Made by a program: the position numbers and the translations under genes
Source of the DNA: Pedococcus bigeumensis
Lineage (GTDB): Bacteria > Actinomycetota > Actinomycetes > Actinomycetales > Dermatophilaceae
Length of the DNA: 64,000 nt
Direction of reading: 5' to 3'
NCBI RefSeq assembly: GCF_006438965.1
Contig: NZ_RCZM01000001.1
Span: 869,097-933,096, forward strand
Part shown: positions 18,014 to 25,990 of the stretch, in pieces
Layout: every line of letters begins with the position of its first letter
Position numbering within the stretch: position 1 is the stretch's first letter
The notes under the pieces: model-generated
Seen by the model: only the letters and a program-made list of their open reading frames with translations
Database searches by the model: none
Told to the model about the DNA's origin: nothing

Positions 18014-19645
18014 TCAGCCGGAGACCTTGACCGTGGACAGGTCGTAGAAGTTGCCGGGCGACAGGTCCAGCGTCGTGACCCGCTTGCGACGGGCGAGCAG
18101 GTTGTTCGGCGTCCAGGCCCACATCGCCGGCCAGAGGGCCCAGATCTTCTCCTGGGCGTCCTTGAGCTGGGCGTTGCGCGCTGCCACGTCGGGGTTCTGC
18201 GAGGCCGCGTCGAGCAGGGAGGTCACCTCGGGGTGGACGAACCCGTGGTAGGTGTCGCGGGTCTTCTCCTTCGCCGCGGTGCCGCCGTACTGCCCCTGGA
18301 GGTTGGTGATGGCGAGCCCGGTCTGGTTGCCGTAGCCGTTGGCCAGGATGTCCCAGTCTCCGGCCTCTCCGCGACGCCAGGCGTTGATGTCGCCACCCTT
18401 GGGGATCTGCTTGAGCTCGAGGGCGACGCCGACGTCGGCCAGCATGCCGACGATGGCCTCCATGACGCGGGCCGCACCGGCGAACTCCGAGTCCTCCCAG
18501 ATGGCTCGGAGCTTGAGCCCGGAGACACCCTCTGCGGCGAGCATCGACTTCGCCTTGGCGACGTCGAAGGTGTAGGTGCCCGTCTGGGCGAAGCCCTCGA
18601 GCGTGCTGGGGACCACACCCTCGGCGGAGGTCACCTGTCCGGCCATGAGCGACTTGATCAGGGCGTCGTGGTCGATCGCGTGCGAGAGGGCCTCGCGCAC
18701 GGTGGCCTTGCTGAGGGGGTGCCCAGCAGGCTTGCGGAAGTTGTAGAAGAGGTGGATCAGCCGGGTGCCCTTGGTCTGGAGGACTTCGATGTCCTTGTTC
18801 GACTTGAGGCTCGCCGCCGACTCGGGGGTGATCGTGTCGATGACATCGGTCTGGCCGGAGGTGAGGGCGATGACGCGTGCGCCCTCCTCCTCCTGGTAGC
18901 TGACGTTGACCTCGTCGAGGAGGGCCTTCTCTCCCCAGTAGTTCTCGTTGCGCACCAGGCGGTAGGTGCCGGTGCCGGAGTCGGCGGCAGCGACCGTGAA
19001 GGGTCCTGAGCCGAGGCCGTCGCGCAGCTCCTCCGCCTTGTTGGCGGCCGCCGGCGTGATGAGGATGTTGGACATGAGCGAGTTGAGGGTCACCACGGGC
19101 TTCGTGGTGGTGAGGGTGAAGCTCTTGTCGTCGACCTTGGTGAAGGTCGGCTGCTCGGGGAACTGGGAGGCGACGTAGCCGGCCTTGACCTGGAAGTAGA
19201 GCTTGATGGCGGTCTCGACGTCGGCCACGGTCACCGGTGACTTGTCCGAGTAGTGGATGTCGTCGCGCAGGGCCACGGTCCACACGGTGGGGGAGGTCTG
19301 CTTGAAGGACTTGGCGAGGACCAGCTCGGGCTTGAGGTCCAGACCGATCCGCGTGAGGGCCTGCCGGACGGCGCGCTGGACGGTGACGGCCGCGTCGTAC
19401 TGGTTGAGCTTGTTGTCCAGGCTCACCAGGTTGCGGTTGAGTGTGATGCTCAGCTTGCCGCCGGTGCCACCGCTGGCAGAACCGCCACTGGTGCTCTGCG
19501 GGCCGGCGCACGCCACGAGGGTCGGGCCGAGCAGGGTGCCGGCTCCGAGGAACGCGGCCAGCTGCAGGATCGAGCGGCGGGACACGCCGCCCTCAGCCAC
19601 CACCTCGGCGCCGCTCGTGCCACCCATGGGGATGTTGTGGGTCAT
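18014..19645 (-). CDS. Solute-binding lipoprotein, family 5, Tat-exported
   Basis: This 543-residue extracytoplasmic binding protein (SBP_bac_5) captures the ligand for the importer. The N-terminus carries a twin-arginine signal, SRRSILQL (residues 22-29), and a lipobox LVAC with Cys46 as the lipid anchor, so it appears to be a folded Tat-exported lipoprotein. The ATG at 19645 has AAGGAGG seven bases upstream. It is the first gene of the nine-gene leftward operon ending at 10594. Family 5 proteins bind peptides, nickel, opines or oligosaccharides; the ligand is not known. Confidence 0.92.
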   Translation of the reverse strand: MTHNIPMGGTSGAEVVAEGGVSRRSILQLAAFLGAGTLLGPTLVACAGPQSTSGGSASGGTGGKLSITLNRNLVSLDNKLNQYDAAVTVQRAVRQALTRIGLDLKPELVLAKSFKQTSPTVWTVALRDDIHYSDKSPVTVADVETAIKLYFQVKAGYVASQFPEQPTFTKVDDKSFTLTTTKPVVTLNSLMSNILITPAAANKAEELRDGLGSGPFTVAAADSGTGTYRLVRNENYWGEKALLDEVNVSYQEEEGARVIALTSGQTDVIDTITPESAASLKSNKDIEVLQTKGTRLIHLFYNFRKPAGHPLSKATVREALSHAIDHDALIKSLMAGQVTSAEGVVPSTLEGFAQTGTYTFDVAKAKSMLAAEGVSGLKLRAIWEDSEFAGAARVMEAIVGMLADVGVALELKQIPKGGDINAWRRGEAGDWDILANGYGNQTGLAITNLQGQYGGTAAKEKTRDTYHGFVHPEVTSLLDAASQNPDVAARNAQLKDAQEKIWALWPAMWAWTPNNLLARRKRVTTLDLSPGNFYDLSTVKVSG

Positions 19646-19719
19646 CGAACTTCCTCCTTGAAGTCTCTGAGCGGCCCTGTCGTCGGGCGCCATGTCTTGC
19701 TTTCCGAACCCTGACACAG

Positions 19720-19736
19720 TTGCGCGTTGTGCGCAA
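19720..19736. promoter_or_regulatory. Operator candidate 1 (TTGCGC-N5-GCGCAA)
   Basis: A perfect 17-bp palindrome with a GTTGT spacer lies between the divergent binding-protein and kinase genes, just downstream of a possible -10 (TATTGC) for the leftward operon. A near-identical inverted copy lies at 19940-19956. The DeoR-family regulator at 22195 is the obvious candidate ligand. Confidence 0.6.
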
Positions 19737-19873
19737 TACCTGTAGCGTCATTCGCGTCAGAAATATCTCGATACCGGATCGTGAACACGGGTTCAGCGAG
19801 AACATCGCATCGGCGTACGGCATCAATGATGTTGCCGTATAAGAGAGTTCAAAGTACTCGAAGGAGGTTGCCG

Positions 19874-21127
19874 GTGCTCGAACAGTTGATCGTGGCCGAT
19901 GATCTCTCCGGCGCGGCCGAGTCAGCAGCCACCTTCCTGTTGCGCACAACGCGCATTACGGTGCTGGTCTCTGGTGCGGCCGACCACAACCACGTGGCCC
20001 CTGACGACTCGCCTCGAGTAGTGGTGCTCGACACGGACAGCCGTCACCTGGCAGCCGAGGCCGCCGGGACTGAAGTTGCACGCTGCGTCGCCCGGGCCGG
20101 GACTGGGGCCGCTGGGGCGCGGGTAGTCAAGAAGGTCGACTCCCTCCTGCGCGGCAACATCCTAGCCGAGGTAAGCGCGCTCGCAGCTCTGCTGAGCGCC
20201 ACCCCAGTCGTCGCAACGGCCCTGCCCTCCGCGGGCCGCACCGTCGTGGACGGCCAGCCCCTGGTGCACGGCCGTCCACTGGCAGACACCACCTTGTGGG
20301 ACGCCGAGGAAGCGGACGCCCCCGCCACCGTCGCCGACGTCCTGGCCGGCCTGGATCCGGTCACCGTGCCCCTTTCGGTGGTGCGCGACGGGCCCCGGCT
20401 GCGCGCCGCGCTGGCCGACGCGGCACGTTGCGGAGCCGCGCCGTTGTGCGATGCCGAGACGGACGCCGACCTCGACGCGGTCGTGGCAGCCTCGACCGTG
20501 CTGGACACACCGTTGCTCGTGGGATCTGCCGCCCTCGTCGCGGCCGTCGCGAGGCGGCTCGACGCTGACGACGCCCCAGCACAGCCGGACGACGCCCCAG
20601 CACAGCCGCCCGTCCGCTCTTCCAGCGAGCCGCAGCACGTCGTGGTCGCGGTGGTCGGTTCCGCGGCTCCCACGATCGCCGCCCAGGTCGCCCTGCTCAC
20701 GGACCTCGGCCTGCCCGTGCTGAGACTCGACCCCGGCGAGCTGCTGACTGCGCCGGCGCAGGCCCGGACACGTGTCGAGGAGGCGCTCTCGGGCGCTGGC
20801 CTCGTGGTCGCCATCGACCACACCGCGGACGTCGACCCGTCGGCTGCCCGTCGGCTCAGCACCGCCCTCGCCGCCGCCGCCCGGCCCGCCACGAGTCGGG
20901 CCACGGTCCTGCTCGCCACCGGGGGCGAGACCGCGCACGCCGTGCTCACCTCGATCGGGGTGGACCGACTGCGCCCCGTCGCGACGAGCGCCGAGGTCGT
21001 GCGCTCGCACACCCCCGACGGCCCGGTCGTCCTCACCCGACCCGGGAGCCACGGTTCGACCAGCTCCCTCCTCGATGCCCTGGCGCCGTTCCTCGACGGC
21101 CACCCGTCCACCGATCTCCACCGCTGA
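19874..21127 (+). CDS. DUF1537 four-carbon acid-sugar kinase
   Basis: This 417-residue protein has the two-domain DUF1537 fold. The N-terminal substrate domain opens IVADDLSGAAESAATFL (the family has ADDLTGA), and the C-terminal nucleotide domain contains LLATGGETAHAVL. Family members OtnK and DtnK phosphorylate threonate or erythronate at O4. I use the GTG at 19874, with AAGGAGG six bases upstream. A short repeated linker DDAPAQPDDAPAQP joins the domains. It is followed by a PdxA2-like gene, the partner that oxidatively decarboxylates the phosphorylated product in characterised pathways. The exact stereoisomer used is unknown. Confidence 0.85.
   Translation: MLEQLIVADDLSGAAESAATFLLRTTRITVLVSGAADHNHVAPDDSPRVVVLDTDSRHLAAEAAGTEVARCVARAGTGAAGARVVKKVDSLLRGNILAEVSALAALLSATPVVATALPSAGRTVVDGQPLVHGRPLADTTLWDAEEADAPATVADVLAGLDPVTVPLSVVRDGPRLRAALADAARCGAAPLCDAETDADLDAVVAASTVLDTPLLVGSAALVAAVARRLDADDAPAQPDDAPAQPPVRSSSEPQHVVVAVVGSAAPTIAAQVALLTDLGLPVLRLDPGELLTAPAQARTRVEEALSGAGLVVAIDHTADVDPSAARRLSTALAAAARPATSRATVLLATGGETAHAVLTSIGVDRLRPVATSAEVVRSHTPDGPVVLTRPGSHGSTSSLLDALAPFLDGHPSTDLHR
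19940..19956. promoter_or_regulatory. Operator candidate 2, inside the kinase gene
   Basis: TTGCGC-ACAAC-GCGCAT is the reverse complement of operator candidate 1 over 16 bases, with one mismatch in the outer palindrome. It lies 66 bases into the kinase gene and 220 bases (about 21 helical turns) from site 1, suiting repression by DNA looping. Confidence 0.55.
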
Positions 21128-21146
21128 ACCCGACCAAGGAGCCACG

Positions 21147-22151
21147 ATGACTGAACTGCCCCGCATTGCCGTGACGATGGGGGATGCTGCCGGCATCGGC
21201 CCCGAGGTGATCGTCCGTGCCCTGCTCGACCCGGAGTGCGCAGGGCGGTCGAACTGTGTCGTCGTGGGCGATGCTGCCCGGCTGCGCCGCGCCGCCGAGC
21301 TCGTCGGGCTGCAGCCCGACATCGTCACGGTGACGGACGTGTCCGAGTGCGAGTTCGTGCCCGGCCGGATCAACGTCATCGACCTCGGCCTGATCCCCGA
21401 GGACCTGCCGTTCGGCGCGCTCTCTCCGGTCGCCGGCGATGCGGCATACCACTATGTGCGGGTCGCGTCCGAGCTCGCGATGGCGCACGAGGTGCAGGCC
21501 ATCTGCACCGCGCCGCTCAACAAGGAGGCACTGCACTCGGGCGGGCACATCTTCCCCGGCCACACCGAGCTCCTCGCCAAGCTCACCGGCACCAGTGAGG
21601 TCTCGATGATGCTCGCCACGCCCCGGGTGCGGGTCATCCACGTGACCACCCACATCGGCCTCATCGACGCCGTGGAGCGGATCGAGCCCGGCCTGGTCGA
21701 GCGCACCATCCGCCGCGGCCACCAGGCCCTCGTGGACGCCGGCGTCAGCGAGCCCAAGATCGGCGTGTGCGGGATCAACCCCCACGCCGGTGAGGGTGGC
21801 CTGTTCGGCCGTGGCGAGGAGGAGGAGAAGATCGCGCCCGGCGTCAAGGCGGCCCAGGCGGATGGCATCGACGTGGTCGGCCCGCTGCCGGCTGACACCT
21901 TGTTCTTCCTCGCGGGTCGGGGCGACTACGACCTCGTCGTCGCGATGTACCACGACCAGGGCCACGGACCGGTCAAGATCCTCGGTCTCGAGGCGGGCGT
22001 GAACATCACCGTGGGTCTCCCGGTGATCCGCACGTCGGTCGACCACGGCACCGCCTTCGACATCGCCGGCAAGGGCATCGCCGACCACCGTTCGATGGTG
22101 GAGGCGCTGCGGCTCGCGGCCGAGATGGCACCGACGCCGTCTGCTGTCTGA
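21147..22151 (+). CDS. pdxA: 4-phosphoerythronate/threonate dehydrogenase, PdxA2-like
   Basis: The 334-residue protein belongs to the PdxA family: MTELPRIAVTMGDAAGIGPE at the N-terminus, metal-ligand His in GHTELLA, then NPHAGEGG and MYHDQGHGPVK. PdxA makes the vitamin B6 precursor from 4-phosphohydroxythreonine. The PdxA2 branch oxidises and decarboxylates 4-phospho-threonate or -erythronate to dihydroxyacetone phosphate. Pairing with a DUF1537 kinase argues for PdxA2. The ATG at 21147 has AAGGAG five bases upstream, 19 bases after the kinase stop, so the two are co-transcribed. Confidence 0.88.
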   Translation: MTELPRIAVTMGDAAGIGPEVIVRALLDPECAGRSNCVVVGDAARLRRAAELVGLQPDIVTVTDVSECEFVPGRINVIDLGLIPEDLPFGALSPVAGDAAYHYVRVASELAMAHEVQAICTAPLNKEALHSGGHIFPGHTELLAKLTGTSEVSMMLATPRVRVIHVTTHIGLIDAVERIEPGLVERTIRRGHQALVDAGVSEPKIGVCGINPHAGEGGLFGRGEEEEKIAPGVKAAQADGIDVVGPLPADTLFFLAGRGDYDLVVAMYHDQGHGPVKILGLEAGVNITVGLPVIRTSVDHGTAFDIAGKGIADHRSMVEALRLAAEMAPTPSAV

Positions 22152-22179
22152 ATCCAGCCGGTGACGTGACGATGTCGGA

Positions 22180-22185
22180 TAGGGT
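22180..22185 (+). promoter_or_regulatory. Possible own promoter of the DeoR regulator gene
   Basis: TAGGGT ends nine bases before the ATG at 22195, so the regulator may have a leaderless transcript besides read-through from the kinase operon. Confidence 0.45.
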
Positions 22186-22194
22186 GCGCGACTG

Positions 22195-22989
22195 ATGGCA
22201 CGGTTGAGATCTGAGAAGCGTCGCGACGAGATCGCCAGGCTCGCCGCCTCCCACGGGCTGACCAGCGTCGAGCAGCTGTCGGCGCGGTTCGGGGTGACCG
22301 CGTCGACCATTCGCCGGGACCTGGCCCTGCTCACCACCCAGGGCAAGCTCGCCCGCACCTACGGCGGCGCGCTCAGCCTCGAGCCGCACCCGGAGGCGAC
22401 GCTGCGCCAGCGGCTGGGGGAGGCCCACGAGGCCAAGCAGGCCATTGCTGCCTGGGCGGCCACCCAGGTGGTCCCCGGCGAGAACGTCATCCTCGACGGC
22501 GGTTCGACCAACGCCGCCCTGGCCGAGGAGTTCAAGGACTTCCGCGACCTGTCGGTCTCGACCATCGGCCTCACCTCTCTCGAAGTGCTCGCCGACGCCG
22601 AGGACATCGAGGTCATCCTGCTCGGGGGGCGGCTGCGCACCGTCAGCCAGAGCTTCGTCGGTCCGGTCACCGAGGCTGCCCTCGAGCGGATGTCGTTCGA
22701 CCGGGCGTTCATGGGTGCCGACGGCGTGCGCGCCGACCGCGGGATCTGCGAGAAGGACCTGCAGCAGACCCGGCTCAAGGAGCTCATGATGAGCCGGGCC
22801 GACCACGTCTACGTGCTGGCCCACGGCGCCAAGCTCGGCCAGGCACCGTTCCACGCCTGGGCCGTGATGCCGACGCACTGGACCCTGGTCACCGACGACA
22901 CCGCCCCCGTCGAGCAGGTCCGGATCTTCCGCGCAGCGGGCGTCGAGGTCGTTGTCGTCGAGACCGTGGAGGAGCAGACCGGGGCCTGA
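22195..22989 (+). CDS. DeoR-family transcriptional regulator
   Basis: The 264-residue protein has an N-terminal winged HTH (about residues 6-55; LSARFGVTASTIRRDLALL) and a C-terminal DeoR sugar-sensing domain with the LDGGSTN phosphate-binding loop and GADGVRADRGICEKD. DeoR regulators usually repress sugar operons and respond to a phosphorylated intermediate. It lies 43 bases after pdxA, so it belongs to the island. The likely targets are the two TTGCGC-N5-GCGCAA sites in the divergent promoter region, an inference from position. A 4-phospho acid sugar would be a sensible inducer. Confidence 0.9.
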   Translation: MARLRSEKRRDEIARLAASHGLTSVEQLSARFGVTASTIRRDLALLTTQGKLARTYGGALSLEPHPEATLRQRLGEAHEAKQAIAAWAATQVVPGENVILDGGSTNAALAEEFKDFRDLSVSTIGLTSLEVLADAEDIEVILLGGRLRTVSQSFVGPVTEAALERMSFDRAFMGADGVRADRGICEKDLQQTRLKELMMSRADHVYVLAHGAKLGQAPFHAWAVMPTHWTLVTDDTAPVEQVRIFRAAGVEVVVVETVEEQTGA

Positions 22990-22999
22990 GTGGGCCAGT

Positions 23000-23836
23000 C
23001 TACAGACCCAGCCGGGACGCTCCCGCGTAGACGGTCAGCCGCGGCGGCCGCGCGAAGCCGACGAGGGTCAGCCCCGACTCGGTCGCCAGCTCCACCGCCA
23101 GCGACGACGGCGCGGACACCGCCACCAGGGCCGGCAGCCCGGCCATCACGGCCTTCTGCACCAGCTCGAAGCTGGCCCGGCCGCTCACGACGAGGACGTG
23201 CCCCGTCAACGGCAGCAACCCCTCACGACCGGCCCAGCCCACGACCTTGTCGACGGCGTTGTGCCGACCGACGTCCTCGCGCACGGCCAGCGGTTCGCCG
23301 TCGGCGGTGAAGATCCCGGCGGCGTGCAGGCCTCCGGTCTTGTCGAAGACCTTCTGCCGGGTCCGCAGCATCTCCGGCAGCCCAGCCACGACGGCCGGTG
23401 ACAGGCGGACGGTGTCGTCGGCCACGGCATACGGGCTGGTCGCGGTGATGGCGTCGATGCTGGTCTTGCCGCACACGCCGCAGGCGCTGCTCTGGTAGCC
23501 CGAGCGGGCGCTGCGACCGAGGTCCGGCACCACGTCCGGGGCCAGCGTCACGTCGACGACGTTGTAGGTGGGGGAGCCCGCCTCGTCCTCGTCGAGGCAG
23601 TGCATCAGCTGGCGCACCTCGTCGGCGCGGCGCAGCACGCCCTCGGTCAGCAGGTTGCCCAGGGCGAGGTCGAAGTCGTCACCCGGTGTGCGCATCGTGA
23701 CCGTCACCGACGTGCCGGCCACCCGGATCTCGAGGGGTTCCTCGACCGCGAGCGTGTCCGGTCGCGACGTCGACCGGACCCCGTCCGGGGTCACCTCGAC
23801 CCGGATCGCCGGCGCCCGCCTCGTCACCCTTCCCAC
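23000..23836 (-). CDS. fdhD: Formate dehydrogenase accessory sulfurtransferase
   Basis: FdhD passes sulfur to the bis-MGD molybdenum cofactor of formate-dehydrogenase-like enzymes. The protein has 278 residues from the GTG at 23836; a second in-frame GTG at 23827 is possible. The sulfur-carrying CGVCGK loop is present, as are FDLALGNLLTEG and REDVGRHNAVDK. A TACATT -10 ends six bases before the 23836 start, which decided my choice. It ends 10 bases from the convergent DeoR gene. The client is probably the YdeP/FdhF-type enzyme at 25991-28318. Confidence 0.93.
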   Translation of the reverse strand: MGRVTRRAPAIRVEVTPDGVRSTSRPDTLAVEEPLEIRVAGTSVTVTMRTPGDDFDLALGNLLTEGVLRRADEVRQLMHCLDEDEAGSPTYNVVDVTLAPDVVPDLGRSARSGYQSSACGVCGKTSIDAITATSPYAVADDTVRLSPAVVAGLPEMLRTRQKVFDKTGGLHAAGIFTADGEPLAVREDVGRHNAVDKVVGWAGREGLLPLTGHVLVVSGRASFELVQKAVMAGLPALVAVSAPSSLAVELATESGLTLVGFARPPRLTVYAGASRLGL

Positions 23837-23842
23837 GTCAGC

Positions 23843-23848
23843 AATGTA
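23843..23848 (-). promoter_or_regulatory. Leaderless -10 of fdhD
   Basis: TACATT on the minus strand, six bases before the GTG at 23836. A GTATGCCG octamer overlaps its upstream side. Confidence 0.55.
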
Positions 23849-23944
23849 TGCCGCGCCCTCACCTGCAGCCGCGGCGGGAGGGCAGGTGGCGTGGCGACCG
23901 ACCCGAGCGGGCCGGGCGTCCGAACCGGGCGGGGTCGTGGCGGA

Positions 23945-23950
23945 TAAGTT
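23945..23950 (+). promoter_or_regulatory. Leaderless -10 of the PH-domain gene pair
   Basis: TAAGTT is followed by six bases and the GTG at 23957. It is divergent from the fdhD promoter within a 120-base gap. Confidence 0.6.
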
Positions 23951-23956
23951 GGGGGC

Positions 23957-24478
23957 GTGAGCGACGCCCCCAACAACCAGTCCCCGTCCCCCCACGAGGT
24001 GCGCCTCTTCGGCGACACCGGTATGCCGTGGCGCCCGGTGTCGCCGAAGCTCGCCACCGCGCGACTCCTCGTCCTGTCGGTGTTCCTCGGACCGCTCCTG
24101 GTCGCCCTGCTCGTGCTGGCCGCCCTCGTCTGGAAGGGCTTCTGGGTCGGGGTGCTGCTCGTGGCCCTGGCGCTCGCCACCGGTGCCTGGCTGATCAGGC
24201 GGCAGGTTCCGGCGATCACCTGGGCCGAGGGGGAGGAGGAGCTGGTGGTCCGCAGGGGGCGGATGTTCCGGACCCTGGTCAGCGTCCCCTATGGCCGACT
24301 GCAGTTCGTCGACGTCCAGTCCGGCCCCCTGGAGCGACGGTTCGGCATGGCCACCGTCGAGCTGCACACCGCCTCACCGCAGAGCGGTGGCCAGATCCCC
24401 GGCCTGCCGACGGCCGAGGCCGAGGCGCTCCGTGAGCGGCTGGCTGCGCGGGGCGAGTCGCAGCGGGCGGGTCTGTGA
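23957..24478 (+). CDS. Membrane protein with bacterial PH domain (YdbS-like)
   Basis: The 173-residue protein has two transmembrane helices (about residues 35-58 and 62-80) followed by a bPH2 domain: EEELVVRRGRMFRTLVSVPYGRLQFVDVQSGPLERRFGM in outline. This is the arrangement of Bacillus YdbS, which works with YdbT and affects sensitivity to certain bacteriocins. Function in actinobacteria is unknown. The start is GTG at 23957, leaderless by its -10. The stop overlaps the start of the next gene by four bases, a coupling typical of the YdbS-YdbT pair. Confidence 0.85.
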   Translation: MSDAPNNQSPSPHEVRLFGDTGMPWRPVSPKLATARLLVLSVFLGPLLVALLVLAALVWKGFWVGVLLVALALATGAWLIRRQVPAITWAEGEEELVVRRGRMFRTLVSVPYGRLQFVDVQSGPLERRFGMATVELHTASPQSGGQIPGLPTAEAEALRERLAARGESQRAGL

Positions 24479-25965
24479 GCACTGCCGAGCCGACGCCGAC
24501 CCCGGCGACCGAGCCGACCCCAACGACCCCGCCGACCCCGCAGCCTGAGTGGCGCCACCTGCACCCGCTCTCGCCGCTGCTCAAGGGCGGGATCGCGTTC
24601 GTCGCCGTGCTGGCCTACATCGTGTCGCAGCAGGCGGACTCGTTCTTCGGTGCCCAGCGCGACGACCCCACCAACGGCCACCTGGGTTGGGCCGCGGTCG
24701 GCGTACTGGTCGTCCTGCTCGGAATCATCGCCGGGGCGTGGGTCTCGTGGCGGTTCTCCCGGTTCCGGGTCGGGGACGCGCTCATCGAGCTGCGCACCGG
24801 TGTGCTGTTCCGCCAGCACCGCCAGGTGCGCTTCGACCGGATCCAGGCGGTCGACCTGGGGCGGCCACTGCTGGCGCGGCTCACCGGGTTGTCCGAGGTC
24901 GTGGTCCAGTCGGCCGGCGGCAAGGACTCGCACCTCAAGCTGTCCTTCCTGACCGACGCCCAGGCCCAGCAGGTGCGCGAGCAGCTGATGGCCCTCGCGG
25001 GGCGCAGTGACGAGGTCGCCGCGAACCCCGCGGCCGCGACGTCCCACCACGCGTCCGCTGCCGGTGGGTCCGAGTGGGGCGGTGCACAGCTCACCGACGA
25101 GGACTACGCCGACCTCCCTGCTCCGCCCCCTGTCGGGCAGCCGATCCTGGCGATCCCGAACCTGCGCATCCTGCAGTCCATCCTCTACAGCGGCCCCGGG
25201 CTGGTCATCGCGCTCGCCATCCCGGCCCTGGTGGTCTCGATCGCGCTGGGCGTGCCCGAGATGGTGGCCTGGCTCGGCCCGATGACCGTGGCCGTCGGCT
25301 CGTCGCACCTCAAGCGACTCACGCAGGAGTGCAACTTCGAGCTGCTCCACCAGGGCGACCGCCTGCGGATCCGCCACGGCCTCACCGACCTGCGCACCAC
25401 GACGGTCCCGTTGCACCGCATCCAGGCGGTCGAGGTGAGCCAGTCGCTGCCCTGGCGGCTGACCGGTTGGTGGCGGATCCAGGTCAATGTGGCGGGGGCG
25501 GGTGCCGGCGGCGACGACGTCACCCAGACGGTGCTGATGCCCGTCGGCAACCGCGAGGAAGCCCTCCGCGTGCTCACCCTCGTGCACCCCGGCATACCTC
25601 GGGGTGCGGCCCTGGCCGCGCTCGAAGGTGACGGACCCGCCGAGGGGTTCGTCACCACGAGCACGCGGGCGCGGAGCCTCGACCCGCTGAGCTGGCGACG
25701 ACAGGGGTATGCCGTCCTGCCCGAGGGGCTGCTCACTCGCCGCGGCGGGTGGTACCGCGCCGCCCAGTTCGTGCCGCACGCAAGGATCCAGTCGCTCAAG
25801 GTCGAGCAGGGTCCGGTGCAGCGCAGGCGCGGAGTCGCCACGGTGCGGCTGATGTCCACGGTCGGGCCGGTTTCGCCGGTCGTCGCCCACCTCGACGAGC
25901 CCGAGGCGGTCCGCCTGCTTGCCGAGCAGGTGGTCCGTTCCAGCCAGGCCCGCCAGCGGGCCTAG
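24475..25965 (+). CDS. Membrane protein with repeated bacterial PH domains (YdbT-like)
   Basis: The 496-residue protein contains three bPH2 units, each with an RFDRIQAVD- or LHRIQAVEV-like strand pair (near residues 118, 310 and 440), separated by two hydrophobic helical hairpins (about 38-90 and 230-275). A 17-residue Thr/Pro-rich stretch opens the protein. It matches YdbT, the partner of the YdbS-like protein just upstream, with which it overlaps by four bases. The role is unknown; a membrane-surface assembly is likely. One Gly-Ile-Pro uses ATA inside a GTATGCCG octamer at about 25590. Confidence 0.85.
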   Translation: MSTAEPTPTPATEPTPTTPPTPQPEWRHLHPLSPLLKGGIAFVAVLAYIVSQQADSFFGAQRDDPTNGHLGWAAVGVLVVLLGIIAGAWVSWRFSRFRVGDALIELRTGVLFRQHRQVRFDRIQAVDLGRPLLARLTGLSEVVVQSAGGKDSHLKLSFLTDAQAQQVREQLMALAGRSDEVAANPAAATSHHASAAGGSEWGGAQLTDEDYADLPAPPPVGQPILAIPNLRILQSILYSGPGLVIALAIPALVVSIALGVPEMVAWLGPMTVAVGSSHLKRLTQECNFELLHQGDRLRIRHGLTDLRTTTVPLHRIQAVEVSQSLPWRLTGWWRIQVNVAGAGAGGDDVTQTVLMPVGNREEALRVLTLVHPGIPRGAALAALEGDGPAEGFVTTSTRARSLDPLSWRRQGYAVLPEGLLTRRGGWYRAAQFVPHARIQSLKVEQGPVQRRRGVATVRLMSTVGPVSPVVAHLDEPEAVRLLAEQVVRSSQARQRA

Positions 25966-25990
25966 CCGGGCGACGGCGTGAGTGTGGCCC

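Noticed and set aside
24289-25890. A 533-codon frame antisense to the PH-domain genes
   Set aside because: It lacks any family motif and overlaps two well-supported genes in full.
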